Origin: Mangrovivirga halotolerans
Lineage (GTDB): Bacteria; Bacteroidota; Bacteroidia; Cytophagales; Cyclobacteriaceae
Length of the DNA: 64,000 nucleotides
NCBI RefSeq assembly: GCF_026241165.1
Contig: NZ_JAPFQN010000011.1
Location: 154,490-218,489 of the forward strand
Reading direction: 5' to 3'
The notes beneath the pieces are model-generated. The model made no database searches, was not told where the DNA came from, and saw nothing but the letters and a program-made list of their open reading frames with translations. Shown here piece after piece: positions 61,970 to 64,000 of the stretch. Each line of letters starts with the position of its first letter. Position 1 is the stretch's first letter. Both the position numbers and the translations under genes were made by a program.

Positions 61970-63763
61970 ATGAATTTTACAGACAGAATAAAACCAACGG
62001 ACAAGGGAATTACAACCTACCTTGACGAACTGAAAAATCAGAATTACCAAATTCCGACTTTCCAAAGAGATGTAGTTTGGGAAGAAGAAAATGTTAAAAA
62101 ACTGTGGGACAGTATCTACAAGTTCTACCCTCTTGGGAGCATCTTAGTTTGGAAAACCGATTTAAAACTGCAAAATCACAGACAAATTGGTGGACATAAA
62201 ATTGCTGACGAGCATTTTACAAGAAGTGAATATCAATATTTACTTGACGGTCAGCAACGAACTACTTCACTTCTAACTTCTCTTTACGGTGGTAAAATAG
62301 AAGGTCGTGACGGTTTTAACCCTTCACTATATATTGACCTGACCATTGAAAGTGAAGACGAAACAGATGATGAAAGTTACAAAAAGAGATTCCTTTATTG
62401 GAATGAAATTGACGACAGAGAAGGCACTTTTAAAAGGAATATTGGAAGGAAGAAAAAATATGATGACGGACTTATTGTTAAACTCCTTGACGTAAAGCAA
62501 AATTTTGAGACAATTCAGCAAAAAATTGTCAATCATCCTGATGTTGCACAGCAATACAACCACCCTTATTGGGTGGAGCTTAGAAAAGTTCAGCAAGTCC
62601 TAACCAACTACCGTATTTCATTTATTGAGTTAAAGGGTATCAAAGTCGCAGAAGTCTGCCAAATATTTGAACGCATAAACCAAGCAGGAAAACCGCTTGA
62701 CATCTTTGATATTGTCGTTGCAAAAACATTTAGACCGAAATCTGAAACTGATAAAGGTTTTTACCTTAGAGACCTAATTGATGATTTCAAAAAAGTCAAT
62801 AACAGTAATTATCTCCAAATTGACGATTTCGATTATCTCCAAATAATTGCCGTTCTAATTCGCGAAAACATTGAAAATTCAGGCATCCATAACATTACAC
62901 CAAGATATTTAAATGACATCAAAACGGAACAAATAGAAAGTATTTGGGAATCTGCTAAGAAGGCAATTCTTAAAACATTTGATTTCTTTGAGAATACCCT
63001 AAACTTAAAAGGCCCTCAACTTATTCCATATCGTTATTTCTACCTGACGATTGCAAACTACTTCTACAAAAACGACACTCCTAGCTATGATTTTTTGAAA
63101 AAATATTTTTGGTTCCATTCGTTGCACAGAGACGATTTACTCAGTAACACAGGAGACATCAATCAACACATAAGTCTTTTGAATGGAGAAAAGTATGATA
63201 ATGAACAAAGGTTTGGCAGATTCCTCATTGACAAGGATACTTTGAGAAAATCATCATATAGTTCAAAAGGACGAATTTCAAGAGCAATTCTATCGCTCTA
63301 CTCTCACAAATGTCCAAAAGATTGGAAGTACACAGATAGAAATGTAAACGTTGACAATTTTTTCTTTTCAACAGACAAGCCAAATCTTCATCATATTTTC
63401 CCGACTAACTACATTTCAAACAACAGGGCAGACAATCAGCTCGACAATAACAGTTTAATGAATATTGCATATCTCACACAGTTGACAAACTTGGAGATTA
63501 GTGACAAGAATCCGTTGGAATACATTAAGGAATACGACCAGAACCCAAATTTTGAAAGTGTTATCGACTCTCATCTGCTCCCAAAACAAATCCTAACTTG
63601 GGCGAGAATGGACGAAATGCCGTCAAATGCTCTTGACCAATTTATGGAAGAACGGGTAGAACTTGTAATTGAAGAACTGAAAAGACAACTAAGTGGAATT
63701 AACATAGAAGTAATTGATACTAAGGAGAAAGAAACGATTGAAGAAAATGAAAACGTGGGCTAA
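61970..63763 (+). CDS. DUF262 / HNH (DUF1524-type) protein, GmrSD-like, cassette-borne
   Basis: The 597-residue protein has an N-terminal DUF262 domain with QIPTFQRDVVWEEENVKKLWDSI and the ParB/Srx-like motif D93-GQQR97 in YLLDGQQRTTSL, a helical middle, and a C-terminal HNH-type nuclease motif (NLHHIFPTNYISNNRADN, His pair about 474-475; then LMNIAYLTQLTNLEIS). This arrangement is shared with GmrSD and related type IV restriction enzymes that use nucleotide hydrolysis to attack modified phage DNA. Here both parts are in one chain. Anti-phage activity is family-based inference. Its stop TAA overlaps the site's opening GTGGGCTAAC. Confidence 0.83.
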   Translation: MNFTDRIKPTDKGITTYLDELKNQNYQIPTFQRDVVWEEENVKKLWDSIYKFYPLGSILVWKTDLKLQNHRQIGGHKIADEHFTRSEYQYLLDGQQRTTSLLTSLYGGKIEGRDGFNPSLYIDLTIESEDETDDESYKKRFLYWNEIDDREGTFKRNIGRKKKYDDGLIVKLLDVKQNFETIQQKIVNHPDVAQQYNHPYWVELRKVQQVLTNYRISFIELKGIKVAEVCQIFERINQAGKPLDIFDIVVAKTFRPKSETDKGFYLRDLIDDFKKVNNSNYLQIDDFDYLQIIAVLIRENIENSGIHNITPRYLNDIKTEQIESIWESAKKAILKTFDFFENTLNLKGPQLIPYRYFYLTIANYFYKNDTPSYDFLKKYFWFHSLHRDDLLSNTGDINQHISLLNGEKYDNEQRFGRFLIDKDTLRKSSYSSKGRISRAILSLYSHKCPKDWKYTDRNVNVDNFFFSTDKPNLHHIFPTNYISNNRADNQLDNNSLMNIAYLTQLTNLEISDKNPLEYIKEYDQNPNFESVIDSHLLPKQILTWARMDEMPSNALDQFMEERVELVIEELKRQLSGINIEVIDTKEKETIEENENVG

Positions 63764-63885
63764 CATTGTATAAGCGTAATGCGGGCTGAACGTCTAAAAT
63801 TGAGATTTTTTGCTTTTAAGGAACTTTGACTTATGCGGACAGTGAAATGCTCCGAAATCCCGCACTACGCTTATACTTGACCGTT
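63755..63885 (+). other. attC-like site 15
   Basis: Begins GTGGGCTAAC, the reverse complement of GTTAGCCCAC (61940-61949), and ends at GTT 63883. A long stem of about 19 bp pairs TGTATAAGCGTAATGCGGG with CCCGCACTACGCTTATACTTG, with one mismatch. Confidence 0.85.
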
Positions 63886-63917
63886 GTGGGGCATTCAAAA
63901 ACGACATTGCAAACTAA

Positions 63918-64000
63918 ATGAGATACGTTAAAAAAATATTGAAGATTGGAGTACTAATCGGGATTCTCTCTTTGATAGGAATCTTTGGAGCGGATAGACT
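63918..64000 (+). CDS. Start of a cassette-borne membrane or secreted protein (cut by the edge)
   Basis: ATG at 63918 opens a frame to the right edge: MRYVKKILKIGVLIGILSLI followed by GIFGADR. The basic start and long hydrophobic stretch suggest a signal peptide or membrane anchor. It lies 35 bases after the boundary GTT at 63883, the same layout as other cassettes, so the array continues beyond the window. Confidence 0.55.
   Translation, partial: MRYVKKILKIGVLIGILSLIGIFGADR

Larger units (their letters stand above)
51839..64000 (+). mobile_element. Integron-like gene-cassette array (15 complete cassettes, continues past the edge)
   Basis: The array is a head-to-tail series of cassettes, each from one GTT boundary to the next: 51839, 52303, 53281, 53744, 54696, 55158, 55620, 56226, 56863, 57537, 58131, 59179, 60015, 60881, 61940 and 63883. 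Each cassette's first 9-10 bases (GTT plus variable bases) recur as their reverse complement at the beginning of the palindromic site that ends the same cassette. Conserved cores are AACA on the left and CGTT on the right of each site; inside are imperfect stems with different loops. All genes lie on the plus strand. This structure is known from integron cassettes with attC sites. Confidence 0.85.

Noticed and set aside
1..64000. tRNA, rRNA or tmRNA genes
   Set aside because: No cloverleaf or conserved rRNA/tmRNA segment was recognised; only rnpB was found among known RNAs. A covariance search could not be run.

Overview
The window comes from a Bacteroidota chromosome, most likely a marine or environmental member of the Cytophagales. 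This is inferred from gene families largely confined to that phylum (DUF3822 beside coaD, DUF2279, DUF2027-Smr, DUF2400/TIGR02757, DUF1573, DUF2911). Further support comes from promoter-like boxes of the TTTG / TAnnTTTG type, weak Shine-Dalgarno sequences, lipoprotein signals on the efflux adaptor, and moderate to low GC. No rRNA or tRNA gene was seen.

Positions 1-50300 are ordinary core chromosome. From the left edge: a PAP2 phosphatase (cut by the edge) and a membrane-anchored metallophosphoesterase. Next is an RND efflux operon on the minus strand (TetR regulator, TolC, lipoprotein adaptor, RND pump) closed by a clear terminator. Then come purL-serC-marC-rnhA-yhhN, two glycosyltransferases, DUF2911, trmN6-like, a saccharopine dehydrogenase family gene, cdd, a RecD-like helicase, NUDIX genes, DUF3822-coaD, pyrE, DUF2400, a LysM protein, an NfeD-type protease, kdsB, a PBP4-type carboxypeptidase, HNH, NlpC/P60, smpB, tsaD, a 1522-residue TamB-like protein, a photolyase, DUF2279, DUF2027-Smr, rnpB (RNase P RNA), a sigma-54 activator without a DNA-binding domain, and a LuxE-like ligase. 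A 750-base non-coding stretch at 47790-48537 carries a diverged direct repeat and small palindromes.

From about 50470 to the right edge the character changes. A tyrosine recombinase (50573-51721), preceded by a 17-bp inverted repeat, is followed by an integron-like array of at least 15 complete gene cassettes and a sixteenth cut by the edge, all in one orientation. Every cassette begins with GTT plus 6-7 variable bases and ends in an imperfect palindrome that opens with the exact reverse complement of that cassette's own first 9-10 bases. This within-cassette matching is the signature of circularisable cassettes with attC-like sites. The recombinase keeps the full tyrosine-recombinase catalytic set. 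It lacks the extra insertion that defines IntI integron integrases and has an unusual N-terminal extension. It also points toward the array, whereas classical intI is usually divergent from its array.

Eleven complete cassettes carry a single gene each: a trypsin-like protease, several secreted or membrane proteins, a CarboxypepD_reg/beta-barrel protein, a Zn-ribbon protein, and a GmrSD-like DUF262/HNH protein likely to act in defence. Four cassettes (about 462-464 bp) carry no gene and are near-identical copies, two of them in tandem and apparently identical. Four of the attC-like sites contain a perfect TTTG-N18-TATCTTTG match to the Bacteroidota promoter consensus, so the recombination sites may also be mobile promoters. 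This non-IntI cassette system is the most interesting content of the window.
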